59,955 bases of DNA, from NCBI RefSeq assembly GCF_004348415.1, contig NZ_SMKI01000001.1, positions 1 to 59,955 of the forward strand, given 5' to 3'. The translations under genes and the position numbers were made by a program. Below, one piece after another: positions 32,760 through 41,862 of the stretch (positions are counted from its first letter, which is position 1; every line of letters begins with the position of its first letter). The notes under the pieces were generated by a model. The model searched no databases. It was not told the origin of the DNA and was given only the letters and a program-made list of their open reading frames with translations. This stretch comes from Streptomyces hainanensis (lineage in GTDB: Bacteria; Actinomycetota; Actinomycetes; Streptomycetales; Streptomycetaceae).

Positions 32760-34558
32760 TGTCCCAGCAACTCGGAGCCCTCGGACCCGATCAGACAGCC
32801 GTCGCGCCGACAAGACGCAAGTGGCGCGTCACACGTGCGCTGCTGCGCAACCCCATGGCGGTCGGGTCGGTCGTCACGCTGGCCGTGATGACGCTGCTGT
32901 GTCTGCTGGCACCACTCATCACCGGCCACGACTCGATGTACAGCTCGGTCGACCACGTCAACGCGCCGATCGGCACGGAGGGATGGCTGCTCGGCGGCGA
33001 CGCCCAGGGGCGCGACATGTGGTCTCGTCTGCTCGCCTCGATCAGCGTCTCCCTGACGGCGGCACTCATCGGCACCGGGGTCGCGGTGATCATCGGCGTC
33101 GTCTTCGGCCTCGTCGCCGGTTACGTCGGGCGCACGATCGACTCGATCGCGTCGTGGGTCTTCGACCTCGTGCTGGCGCTGCCGTCTCTGCTCATGCTCA
33201 TCGTGCTACTACCCGTCACTCGTGGGTCGTATCAGCTGACGATGATGCTGCTCGGCATCATGCTCTCTCCCGGGGTCTACCGCCTGGTGCGGAACATGGT
33301 GATCGGCATCCGGCGTGAGTTGTACATCGACGCCGCGAAGGTGGCGGGGCTGTCGACCTGGCGGATCCTGACACGCCACGTCTTCTTCGTGGTGCGTGGT
33401 CCGATCGTGATCCAGGCCGCGTTCATCGCCACCATCTGCATCAACGTGCAGGCGGGCCTCGCGTTCCTCGGCGTCGGCGCGAACACGCCGAGCTTCGGTT
33501 CGATGATCTCCCTGGCGTTCACGAATCTGTACGGAGAGCCGATCCAACTGGTGTGGCCGACACTCGGGCTGGTCGCACTCACCGGTGCTCTGATCCTGTT
33601 CGCGAACGCCTACCGGGATGCCCTCGCCGGCACGACCACCGCCGCGCGGCGACGAAGCCGTCGTGCGCTCGCGGATGTCGTCAAGCGCGCCGACGAGGCC
33701 GCTCCCACCACGGAGAAGCCGACCGAGAAGGCGCTGCTGACGGTGCGAGACCTTCGCATCGCGTATCCGCGTTCCGACGGGTCGCTCAACGAGGTCGTGC
33801 ACGAGGTCTCGCTGACCGTTGACAGCGGCGAGATCGTCGGCCTCGTCGGCGAGTCGGGCTCCGGCAAGACCCAGACGGCGTTCGCGATGCTCGGTCTGCT
33901 TCCCCACGAGGCGGTCGTCAGCGCCAAGGAGTTGTCGCTCGGTGGCCGGCCCCTGCTCGGGCTGACTCCGACGGAACTCCGCGAACTGCGCGGCCCCGAC
34001 CTGGCGTACATCCCGCAGGAACCGATGTCGAACCTCGATCCCTCGTTCACCGTGGGCAGCCAGCTTGTAGAGCCGCTGCGGCGCACGATGCCGCGCGCGC
34101 AGGCGAAGCAGCGCGTACTCGAACTGCTGGCGCGCGTGGGCATCCCCGACCCGCCGCGCACGTTCCACTCGTATCCGCACCAGATCTCGGGCGGCATGGC
34201 CCAACGCGTCCTGATCGCCGGCGCCGTCGCCACGCAACCGAAGGTGCTCATCGCCGACGAGCCGACCACCGCGCTCGACGTGACGGTCCAGGCGGAGATT
34301 CTCGACCTGCTCCGCGAACTGCAGCACGAGTTGAGGATGGGCGTGCTCCTCGTTACGCACAACTTCGGCGTCGTCGCCGACCTGTGCGACCGGGTGGTGG
34401 TGATGCGGGACGGCCGCGACGTCGAGACCGGCGAAGTGCGGCAGATCTTCCACCACCCCGCGCACGAGTACACGAGGTCGTTGATCGACTCGATCCTCGA
34501 CGAGGAGACCGTCCGCACCGACGCTCCGGCGTCCAGGGCCAAGGAAGGCGTGCGATGA
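32759..34558 (+). CDS. fused ABC permease (DppC type) and ATPase (DppD type)
   Basis: A 599-residue fusion. Residues ~1-290 are the DppC permease: LLRNPMAVGSVVTLAVMTLLCLLAPLI, APIGTEGWLLGGDAQGRDMWSRLLASISVSL, and the contact loop RELYIDAAKVAGLSTWRILTRHV. A charged linker (~290-325) leads to an ATPase: Walker A GESGSGKT, Q-loop IPQEP, signature QISGGMAQRV, Walker B VLIADEPTTALD, H-loop LVTHNFGVVAD, and the DppD C-terminal extension HPAHEYTRSLIDSI. The fusion fixes permease-ATPase pairing. Neighbouring genes overlap at both ends. Confidence 0.92.
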   Translation: MSQQLGALGPDQTAVAPTRRKWRVTRALLRNPMAVGSVVTLAVMTLLCLLAPLITGHDSMYSSVDHVNAPIGTEGWLLGGDAQGRDMWSRLLASISVSLTAALIGTGVAVIIGVVFGLVAGYVGRTIDSIASWVFDLVLALPSLLMLIVLLPVTRGSYQLTMMLLGIMLSPGVYRLVRNMVIGIRRELYIDAAKVAGLSTWRILTRHVFFVVRGPIVIQAAFIATICINVQAGLAFLGVGANTPSFGSMISLAFTNLYGEPIQLVWPTLGLVALTGALILFANAYRDALAGTTTAARRRSRRALADVVKRADEAAPTTEKPTEKALLTVRDLRIAYPRSDGSLNEVVHEVSLTVDSGEIVGLVGESGSGKTQTAFAMLGLLPHEAVVSAKELSLGGRPLLGLTPTELRELRGPDLAYIPQEPMSNLDPSFTVGSQLVEPLRRTMPRAQAKQRVLELLARVGIPDPPRTFHSYPHQISGGMAQRVLIAGAVATQPKVLIADEPTTALDVTVQAEILDLLRELQHELRMGVLLVTHNFGVVADLCDRVVVMRDGRDVETGEVRQIFHHPAHEYTRSLIDSILDEETVRTDAPASRAKEGVR

Positions 34559-35400
34559 ACCACCTCCTGCATATCGACGGCCTGCGGCTGCGCTATCCCG
34601 GTGTCGGGTTCCGTCGCCGGATGCCCGAGGTGCTCAAGGGCGTGTCCCTGCACATCGAAGCCGGTGAAACCCTCGGGCTGGTAGGGGAGTCCGGGTCCGG
34701 CAAGACGACCGTCGGCCGCGCCGTACTGGGGCTCGCACGGGCGACGGGGGGCACGATCACCTTCGACGGCCAGGACATCACCCACCTGCCGGCCGGTCGG
34801 CGCCGAGGGGACGCGCGCGAGATCCAGGTGGTCTTCCAGGACCCCTACACCTCGCTCACCCCGGCGTTGCAGGTGCGCGGCATCCTCACCGAGCCCCTGA
34901 TCGCCCAGGGGATCGCGCGCGCTGACGCGGAGCGGCGGGTGTCCTCGCTACTGGATCGCGTGGGGCTGCCGAAGGACAGCGCCGACCGGTTCGCGCGGGA
35001 GTTCTCCGGGGGCCAGCGTCAGCGCATCGCGATCGCCCGAGCCCTCGCGCTCGAGCCGCGACTCATCGTGTGCGACGAGCCGGTCTCAGCACTCGACCTG
35101 ACGACGCAGTCGCGCGTGCTGGATCTGCTGATCGAGCTGCAGCGCAACACCGGGGTCGCCTATCTCTTCATCACACACGACCTGGCCGTCGTGCGCCATA
35201 TCAGTCATCGGGTGGCGGTGATGTACCAGGGCGAGATCGTGGAGACGGGCCCGGCGGCCACGGTCACGACCCATCCTCAGAACGACTACACCAAACGCTT
35301 GTTGCTCGCGGCTCCCACCGCGGACCCGGAAGCGCAGGCCGAGCGCCGAGCCGCCCGGCAGGCGCTTCTCCGCCGGACCAGGACTCCGGCGACGACCTGA
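34555..35400 (+). CDS. ABC transporter ATPase (DppF/OppF type)
   Basis: A 281-residue ATPase: Walker A GESGSGKTTVGRAVLG, Q-loop VFQDPYTSLTPAL, signature EFSGGQRQRIAIARAL, Walker B LIVCDEPVSALDL, H-loop ITHDLAVVRHISHRVAVMYQGEIVE, and the TTHPQNDYTKRLLLAAP extension. ATG overlaps the preceding stop. It completes the two-ATPase set with the fused protein. The Ala-Arg-rich tail is not conserved. Confidence 0.93.
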   Translation: MNHLLHIDGLRLRYPGVGFRRRMPEVLKGVSLHIEAGETLGLVGESGSGKTTVGRAVLGLARATGGTITFDGQDITHLPAGRRRGDAREIQVVFQDPYTSLTPALQVRGILTEPLIAQGIARADAERRVSSLLDRVGLPKDSADRFAREFSGGQRQRIAIARALALEPRLIVCDEPVSALDLTTQSRVLDLLIELQRNTGVAYLFITHDLAVVRHISHRVAVMYQGEIVETGPAATVTTHPQNDYTKRLLLAAPTADPEAQAERRAARQALLRRTRTPATT

Positions 35401-35440
35401 GCCCCCGACCGGACGGCACTCGGAAACGCAGCGGTTTCCT

Positions 35441-35451
35441 CTATTTCAAAT
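35441..35451. promoter_or_regulatory. putative operator CTATTTCAAAT upstream of the binding protein
   Basis: Differs by one base from the word at 13356-13366. A CGCTATC word follows at 35462-35468, as upstream of the GH2 gene. It gives the binding-protein gene its own regulated promoter, separate from the permease genes, which would allow higher expression. Confidence 0.45.
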
Positions 35452-35526
35452 GAACGAACATCGCTATCATCATCTGTAATCACTGGTGTCGCGACGGCAC
35501 GACAGCGCAAGACAAAGGGGTCACAC

Positions 35527-37035
35527 ATGCGCGATTCACTTCGGTATCGCGGGATCGGCCTGGCCGCCATCGCTGCCATCGCCACACTGGCTCTGAGCGG
35601 ATGCTCGGGCTACGCATCCCCAGAGAACGAGAACCACCACGTGCTCAGCCTCTCCGCCCGCCAGGCGCCGGCGAGCTTCGCCATCGGCGCGTATGGCGGC
35701 GGTGAGATCATGATCCAGACCTCGATCTTCGACACCGTCCTCGCCTTCGACCTGGACGGGGAGATCGTCCCGAACCTGGCGCGGGAGTTCGAGTACAACG
35801 AGGACCGCACGATCCTCACGCTGGCCATCCGGGACGACGCCGAGTTCTCCAGCGGCGAGGTTGTCGACGCCCAGGCCGTCGTCGACAACCTCACGGCGAC
35901 CATGAACGCGGCGAGCACCGCCGGCCTCGTGGGCGTCGAGACGATCGAGGCGACCGACGAGTACACGGTCGTGGTGACGCTGTCGGAGCCCAACGCCTCG
36001 CTCGTGCCAAGCCTGGCCGGCGTCGGCGGTTTCGTCGCGGAACCGTCGACGATCGGGTCCGAGACCGAGGCGACCCAGCCGGTCGGCTCCGGTCCGTACG
36101 TCCTGAACCGCGGCGAGACCCAGATCGGTGAGAAGTACGTGCTCGACAAGGTCGAGGACCACTGGCGGGCCGACGACTACCCGTTCGACCGCATCGAGAT
36201 CTCCGTGATCCCCGACATCACCGCGGCGGTCAACGGCCTGCAGGCCGGTCAACTCGACCACGCGACCGGGCTCAGCCTCGACCAGTCGGAAACCCTCGAG
36301 GGGCAGTTCGTCACGGGCACCGACAACCCCACCACCTGGGGCAACATCTGGATCGCCGACCGAGAGGGCGAACTGGTGCCGGCGCTGGCCGACGTCCGCG
36401 TGCGCCAGGCCATCAACATGGCACTGGACCGCACCGCCGTCGAGAGGCTCGCTCCCGGCCAGCGCCACGGTGTCGACCAACTCTTCAGCGCCGACGGCGG
36501 AGCGTACCTGCCCGAGCTGGAGGGGAACTACCCGTATGACGTCGAAGCCGCCCGTGAGCTGATAGCCGAGGCGGGATACGCCGACGGATTCTCGGTGACC
36601 ATGCCCAGCACGATCGCCTCGACCGAATTCGAGCCGTTCCTCACCCAGTCACTCGCCGAGATCGGCATCACCGTGAACTGGGAGACCGTGTCGCTGCAGG
36701 ACATCGTGGCCAACCTCTCGTCGAAGGAGTTCGCGATGTTCTTCTTCCCCTCCACGTACTCGGGCTCGGACGCGCTCGACGTGGAGTCGGCGCTCGGGCC
36801 CGTGTTCAACCCGTTCGGCACCTCGACCCCGGAGCAGACAGAACTGCTCGACGCGGCGAACGCGTCCGGTGAGCGCGACGCGTTCGCCGACCTGAACCGG
36901 TACTTCACCGAGGAGGCGTGGTTCGCACCGGTGATGGCGAGCACGTTCCTCTGGGCGCACAGCGACTCGGTCGACTACATGCCGCCCACGCTCTGGGGCT
37001 ACTCGGTGCTGCCGTGGACCGTGGCAGAGGACTGA
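35527..37035 (+). CDS. extracellular solute-binding lipoprotein (SBP_bac_5 family)
   Basis: A 502-residue family 5 binding protein. Lipoprotein signal with lipobox LSGC (Cys at residue ~29), so it is anchored outside the membrane. Family blocks: DTVLAFDLDGEIVPNLAREFEYNEDRTILTLAIRDDAEFSSGEVVDAQAVVDNL, PVGSGPYVL, DVRVRQAINMALDR and EAARELIAEAGYADGF. It delivers substrate to the DppB/CD/F transporter just upstream. Family members bind peptides, nickel, or oligosaccharides; island content favours a saccharide. Confidence 0.92.
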   Translation: MRDSLRYRGIGLAAIAAIATLALSGCSGYASPENENHHVLSLSARQAPASFAIGAYGGGEIMIQTSIFDTVLAFDLDGEIVPNLAREFEYNEDRTILTLAIRDDAEFSSGEVVDAQAVVDNLTATMNAASTAGLVGVETIEATDEYTVVVTLSEPNASLVPSLAGVGGFVAEPSTIGSETEATQPVGSGPYVLNRGETQIGEKYVLDKVEDHWRADDYPFDRIEISVIPDITAAVNGLQAGQLDHATGLSLDQSETLEGQFVTGTDNPTTWGNIWIADREGELVPALADVRVRQAINMALDRTAVERLAPGQRHGVDQLFSADGGAYLPELEGNYPYDVEAARELIAEAGYADGFSVTMPSTIASTEFEPFLTQSLAEIGITVNWETVSLQDIVANLSSKEFAMFFFPSTYSGSDALDVESALGPVFNPFGTSTPEQTELLDAANASGERDAFADLNRYFTEEAWFAPVMASTFLWAHSDSVDYMPPTLWGYSVLPWTVAED

Positions 37036-37058
37036 TCACCAGCCGTTGACGGCATCGA

Positions 37059-37087
37059 CCTGCCGCCGGCGACCGGCCGGCGGCAGG
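37059..37087 (+). terminator. hairpin after the binding-protein gene
   Basis: A perfect 12-bp stem CCTGCCGCCGGC/GCCGGCGGCAGG with a 5-base loop, 23 bases past the stop. It probably ends or attenuates transcription before the SDR-lactonase-TIM-barrel unit. Confidence 0.7.
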
Positions 37088-37199
37088 GACAAGGGCCGGA
37101 GCCAACACCCCGAGCGTGCCGGCACTCCGCGGCGTGCCGAGGTGGACCCGCGTCCCGTTCCACGATCGCAAGAGAGATACAGAGAAACGAGGACGTGAC

Positions 37200-37979
37200 A
37201 TGAGCCGGTTCGACGGCAAGGCGTATCTGATCACCGGCGGCGGCAAGGGCATCGGTGCCGCACTGGCCGACGAGGTCGCGGCGGGCGGCGGCGCCGTCGC
37301 CGTGTTCGACATCGATGGCGATGCGGCGACCGAGAAGGCCGCCCAGATCCTCGCCGGCGGGGGGCGTGCGCTGGCCATCAAGGGGGACGCGCGTGACGAC
37401 GCGGCGGTGCGGTCCGCGGTCGCGGCCGTCGTCGACGAGTTCGGGCGGATCAACGGACTCGCGGCCATCGCGGGTGTGTTGCGCCTCGCGCCGATCGCGG
37501 AGGTCCCCGACTCCCACTGGCGCGACGTCGTCGAGACCAACGTGTTGGGGCCCTTCCAGTTCGTCCGTGCGGTCGTGCCGCACCTGCGTGCGGCCGGCGG
37601 CGGCTCGATCGTGCTCGCCGGCTCGGCGATGGCCTTCGCCAGCAACCCGACCGCCGCGCTGTACTCCGCCTCGAAGGGGGCGATCGTCGCGATGGTCAAC
37701 TCGCTCGCTGTCGAGCTGGCCACCGAGGGCATCCGGGTCAACTGCTTCGCCCCCGGCACGGTACGCACGCCCATGGCGCGTGAACTGGCCCAGATGCAGG
37801 GCACCTCCGGCGACATCGAAGCCGTCGTCGACTCCTTCGGGCAGGGGCATCCGATGGGCCGGGTGATCGAGGCCGAGGAGGTCGCCCGGGTCGCGGCCTT
37901 CCTGCTCAGCGACGAAGCGAGCGCGGTCACGGGATCGTGCTACGGCGTGGACGCGGGCATGCTCGCGAATCTGGCGTGA
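37200..37979 (+). CDS. short-chain dehydrogenase/reductase
   Basis: A 259-residue classical SDR: TGGGKGIGAALADEV, FDIDGDAATEKA (Asp for NAD), AIAGVL, AGSAMAFASN and YSASKGAIVAMVNSLAVELA for the triad, and GSCYGVDAGML at the end, where the usual DGG is altered to DAG. ATG follows a purine-rich AGAGAAACGAGGA. Its stop overlaps the lactonase ATG, so the pair is co-translated: a dehydrogenase making a lactone directly followed by the enzyme that opens it. Confidence 0.87.
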   Translation: MSRFDGKAYLITGGGKGIGAALADEVAAGGGAVAVFDIDGDAATEKAAQILAGGGRALAIKGDARDDAAVRSAVAAVVDEFGRINGLAAIAGVLRLAPIAEVPDSHWRDVVETNVLGPFQFVRAVVPHLRAAGGGSIVLAGSAMAFASNPTAALYSASKGAIVAMVNSLAVELATEGIRVNCFAPGTVRTPMARELAQMQGTSGDIEAVVDSFGQGHPMGRVIEAEEVARVAAFLLSDEASAVTGSCYGVDAGMLANLA

Positions 37980-38872
37980 TGGACATGCCTGAGCTCACGG
38001 TGATCAAGACCGGCCTTGCCTTTCCGGAAGGACCGCGCTGGTACGACGGCTGCCTGTACTTCTCCGACATGTACGGGCGGGAGGTGTTCCGCTACCGCGA
38101 CGGCATCGGTGTGGAACCGGTGGGTGCGGTGCCCGAACGGCCGTCCGGGCTCGCCCGGGACGCGAACGGCGACCTGCTCGTCTCGTCGATGCTGGATCGG
38201 CGGATCGTCCGTTTCCGCGATGGCGAGTTGGAGACCTTCGCCGACCTGCGGGGGCTGTGCCCCGGCCCGGTCAACGACATGGTCGAGGACGGCCACGGCG
38301 GGGTCTACGTGGGCAACTTCGGGTTCGATTCCGAGTCGCCCGACGAGGTCATGGCCCCGACGCGCCTGGTGCACGTGAACGCCGACGGTCACGCCACCCA
38401 GGTGGGCGACCCGATCATGTTCCCCAACGGATCCGTGGTCACCGACGGTGGCGCGACACTGCTGGTCGCCGAGACCTTCGACTGCCGGATCCTCGCCTTC
38501 GACATCGCCGACGACGGCTCGCTCGGCAATCGCCGCAACTGGGCCGTGTTCCACGAGATGCGGACCGAACACGACCTCGAGGAGGCGCTCGGCAGCGGCT
38601 CGATCCTGCCGGACGGCATCTGCCTCGACCGGGAAGGAGCGCTCTGGATCGCCGACGCCGGCGGCCAGGGCGCGGTGCGGGTCGCGCGGGGCGGAAAGAT
38701 CCTCGACCGTGTTCCGGCACCGGAGGGGCAGGCCGTGTTCGCCGTCGCGCTCGGCGGCGACCAGGGCGACACCTTGTTCCTGTGCGTCGGGCCCGCGATG
38801 GGGAGCGCCGACCTCACGGCCACGACGCTCGGCAGCCTCGTCTCGTGCCGCGTCGACGTGCCGCGGGCATGA
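37979..38872 (+). CDS. SMP-30/gluconolactonase-type lactonase (paralogue of 17932)
   Basis: A 297-residue beta-propeller lactonase. TGLAFPEGPRWYDGCLYFSDMYGREVFRY gives the first metal Glu; GPVNDMVEDGHGGVYVGNFGF gives Asn; MFPNGSVVTDGGATLLVAETF and LPDGICLDREGALWIADAGG give Asn and Asp. All four divalent-metal ligands of the family are therefore represented. It probably hydrolyses an aldonolactone formed by the coupled SDR. The second lactonase of the island, so two sugars or two anomeric lactones may be handled. Confidence 0.87.
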   Translation: MDMPELTVIKTGLAFPEGPRWYDGCLYFSDMYGREVFRYRDGIGVEPVGAVPERPSGLARDANGDLLVSSMLDRRIVRFRDGELETFADLRGLCPGPVNDMVEDGHGGVYVGNFGFDSESPDEVMAPTRLVHVNADGHATQVGDPIMFPNGSVVTDGGATLLVAETFDCRILAFDIADDGSLGNRRNWAVFHEMRTEHDLEEALGSGSILPDGICLDREGALWIADAGGQGAVRVARGGKILDRVPAPEGQAVFAVALGGDQGDTLFLCVGPAMGSADLTATTLGSLVSCRVDVPRA

Positions 38873-38933
38873 GAACGCACTTCAGCAGAACATCCGTCGT
38901 CACGGGGCGAACACAGAGAGGAACATCCACGAC

Positions 38934-40013
38934 ATGAAGTACTTCGGCGTCGTCTACGACATCGGATACCGGGTGCTCGGTGAAGGCGACTCGTCGGTCG
39001 AGCCGTTCGACCCGGAGCTCGCGCGCTACGATATGAACGTTATCGCGGCCGACCTGCGGGCGAACGCGGTGCGGATCGAGGGCGAGGATCTGGAACGACT
39101 GGAGATCGCCAGTCGGGCCGCACTCGACGCGGGCCTGGCGATCTGGTTCTCGCCGTGGAAGATGAACGTCGACTTCGACGCCACGACGGAGTACCTGGTC
39201 AAGGCGTCGAAGATCGCGGAACGTCTGGCGCGGGACGGCGGCGACGTCGTCTTCATCGTGTCGTGCGAGTACAGCATCTTCTCCGACGGGGTGTACCCGG
39301 GGAACAACATCTTCGAGCGCAGTGCGTGGGTGAAGCAGCACTTCGGGGCGATCGAGTGGCCGAACACCCCGGCCGGTCTACCTGAGCCACTCCCACAGAA
39401 GGCGGGGATCCTCAACCAGTACCTGAAGTCGTTCCGGGACACGGTGCGGGAGCACTTCTCCGGGCCGGTGACCTACTCGGCCGCCATCTTCGAAGAGGTC
39501 GACTGGACGCTGTTCGACTACGCCGGTCCGAACTACTACCGCGAGACCCAGAGCGACGAGGAGTACGCGGCCGGATTCGAGTACTTCCGCACCTTCGGCA
39601 GGCCCATCGCGATCCCGGAGTTCGGCTGCTGTACGTACGCCGGCGCCGCCGATCGTGGCGCACGCGGCTGGCGCCTGCTCCAGGAGCAGTTCCCGGACGG
39701 GTCCATCAAGTGGCAGAACGACGACGTACCGGCGCGGTCGGAAACCGAGCAGGCGGACTATGCCGAGCGCCAGCTCCGGTTCTTCCACGACCAGGGCGTC
39801 GAGGCCGCGTTCATCTTCCAGTACAACGCGCCGGCCTACGTACACGACCAGGGGCCGCGCGACGCCGACCTCGGTTCGTACGGCATGGTGAAGTTCCCGC
39901 CGCGTGGCGACGCCAGGTGGCAGCAGATGCCGCCGTGGGAACCCAAGGAGGTCTACCACCGCGCGGCGAAGCTCTTCCGCGAGCTGCGCGAGACCGCGGA
40001 GAACGGGAAGTAG
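38934..40013 (+). CDS. TIM-barrel glycosidase-like protein (paralogue 4)
   Basis: A 359-residue cytosolic paralogue, closest to copy 2. It opens MKYFGVVYDIGYRVLGEG and keeps RANAVRIEGE. The candidate acid/base is E112 in VSCEYSIFSDGVYPG and the nucleophile E229 in IPEFGCCTYAGA; EVDWTLFDYAGPNYYRE is the third block. It ends the run SDR-lactonase-TIM barrel. The matching gene set around copy 2 suggests an old duplication of the module. No signal peptide. Reaction not demonstrated. Confidence 0.7.
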   Translation: MKYFGVVYDIGYRVLGEGDSSVEPFDPELARYDMNVIAADLRANAVRIEGEDLERLEIASRAALDAGLAIWFSPWKMNVDFDATTEYLVKASKIAERLARDGGDVVFIVSCEYSIFSDGVYPGNNIFERSAWVKQHFGAIEWPNTPAGLPEPLPQKAGILNQYLKSFRDTVREHFSGPVTYSAAIFEEVDWTLFDYAGPNYYRETQSDEEYAAGFEYFRTFGRPIAIPEFGCCTYAGAADRGARGWRLLQEQFPDGSIKWQNDDVPARSETEQADYAERQLRFFHDQGVEAAFIFQYNAPAYVHDQGPRDADLGSYGMVKFPPRGDARWQQMPPWEPKEVYHRAAKLFRELRETAENGK

Positions 40014-40198
40014 GTTGCGGCGGGGCTGATGCCGTCACCGCGCGATGAGCATGCGCGGCCCCGGAATCCTGACACTGGTTCGGGGCTGCGTAGGTTGATC
40101 CTGACCCACGCTTCGCGACCCGGCCGGCATCGGCCGAACACCCGGTCGCCCTACCGGTGGCCAGGGGCTTGCAGCTCGACGCGCGCTTGAGCCCGCAG

Positions 40199-40285
40199 AT
40201 GAATACATCCATACAAATCGGACCCGCCGGGAAGAAGCTGCTGCCGCTGCAGGTGGTGAGGTCGGGCGCTGACCAGGCGAAATAG
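40199..40285 (+). repeat. repeated 28-codon frame, copy B, beside the trailer end of CRISPR array 3
   Basis: The same 87-base ATG-to-TAG frame as at 2121, product beginning MNTSIQIGPAGKKLL. The region on its right to 40470 matches the region right of copy A (for example GGTTGGTGAGTGTGATGGACG and GGCGGCGCGTCCGCTGA), so ~270 bases are shared and end at the degenerate first repeat of array 3. This places the element at the trailer end of two separate arrays. No function is recognised. Confidence 0.55.
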
Positions 40286-40470
40286 ACCTGGGGGCTGCGG
40301 TTGGTGAGTGTGATGGACGTTACGCGGTTGGTTCGGCGGCGCGTCCGCTGATCGGGTTACGGTGGCGCCCCGCCCCGCCTCGTGGTGGGCGGGCCGGATC
40401 GTCTGCTCTCCGCTGCGGAACGCGCTCGGGACATCTCTCGGTGCCTGTTTCTTGGGCCGTCGTGGCTTGC

Positions 40471-41506
40471 ACCTTGAGCCCGCCAGAGTTGATGACGGAT
40501 TCGAGTCGCCGCCGCAGGTCCTCGCCGCCGACGCCGTCACGTTGCGAACCCACCCGAGTTGATGACGGACCCCAGCCTGCCGGACCCGGCCCTCGGCTGG
40601 CGAGTGTTGTGAACCCACCTGGGTTGATGACAGACGCCTTGACCGCCGCTGGAAGCAGGCCCGCACGCTGGCGTTGCGAACCCACCTCGGTTGATGACGG
40701 ACGGACGTCGCGGCGACCTGTACGCGGGTGCGGTCGTGTTGCGAACCCACCTGGGTTGATGACGGACCGTAGGAGGTGGCGACCGTGCCGTTCTCGTGGC
40801 ACACGTTGCGAACCCACCTGGGTTGATGACGGACCCGCCTCTTGTACCGTCAGTTCGCGCGCCAGCCGGTGTTGCGAACCCACCTGGGTTGATGACGGAC
40901 GCGCACTGAAGAACTCCGATTGGTGGCGCGAGAATAGGTTGCGAACCCACCTGGGTTGATGACGGACCCCGAACACTGCGTCGGTATCAACCCGCTTGCA
41001 CGGCCGTTGCGAACCCACCTGGGTTGATGACGGACACCTGTTGGGGGCCGCCCCGTCCGCGACGGTCGCGGGTTGCGAACCCACCTGGGTTGATGACGGA
41101 CCGTCCATGGCCGAGCCGGCGGCCGAGGTGAGCCGCTGTTGCGAACCCACCTGGGTTGATGACGGACCTGTTCTTGACGTAGGCAACCCGAAGATCCCCC
41201 TGCCAATGTTGCGAACCCACCTGGGTTGATGACGGACTGGGCTACATGGCGCTGCTGCGGAACCTGCGGAACTTGTTGCGAACCCACCTGGGTTGATGAC
41301 GGACGTCCGGGGGCGCCACCAGGGAGGGACAGCACATGAGGTTGCGAACCCACCTGGGTTGATGACGGACCCGCGCCGCGAGCGCCTGGAGCTCCTGGCC
41401 GAACTCCTGTTGCGAACCCACCTGGGTTGATGACGGACCCGCATGGTCCTGCACCAGCAGCAGGCCGACGAACCCCGTTGCGAACCCACCTGGGTTGATG
41501 ACGGAC
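40471..41506 (-). CRISPR. CRISPR array 3 (16 repeats, 15 spacers)
   Basis: Repeat starts 40471, 40541, 40606, 40673, 40738, 40805, 40871, 40938, 41006, 41072, 41138, 41208, 41275, 41341, 41409 and 41477. The core is CACCTGGG as in array 2. The leftmost four repeats carry changes (CGCCAGAG, CACCCGAG, a GTTGTG start with CAGAC end, CACCTCGG), the rest are uniform. Spacers are 35-40 bases. Leader and cas6 lie to the right, so array and cas operon are divergently transcribed. Confidence 0.98.
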
Positions 41507-41605
41507 CCGAGGGTAAAGCCGCAGGTCGTCGGCACGCTAAGACGCCTCTTGACGAGCGGTTCTGCAGCGGTTCGGGGGTAGTGCATCAGTGCTGGTCAGA
41601 GCGTT
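41507..41605 (-). promoter_or_regulatory. CRISPR leader of array 3
   Basis: CCGAGGGTAAAG beside the last repeat and CTGCAGCGGTTCGGGGG starting at 41562, 55 bases from the repeat edge, then GTAGTGCATCAGTGCTGGTCAGAGCG. The remaining ~255 bases to cas6 are the likely promoter region of the cas operon; no gene is seen there. Confidence 0.8.
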
Positions 41606-41862
41606 GAAGATGATGGGTTGGAGCGCTCCTCGGAGGCCATTGTCAGTGGGCCTCGCTAGCTTATGACGGCTGGGCTCGGCACAGACAGGCGTCCAACACC
41701 ACGAGCACAAGCGCGGCCAGCGCATATCACAACTTAGGTGGCTTCACTGTGTTTTGCGGGTAATGGCTATGGTTCGCTCCATGTTCGGTTAGAGTGCGCA
41801 GTGGCTGCGGCCGCTTCTCTCGGTATCTCGTTGGTCACTTAGGGCGCCGCCAGGGGGTGTTG

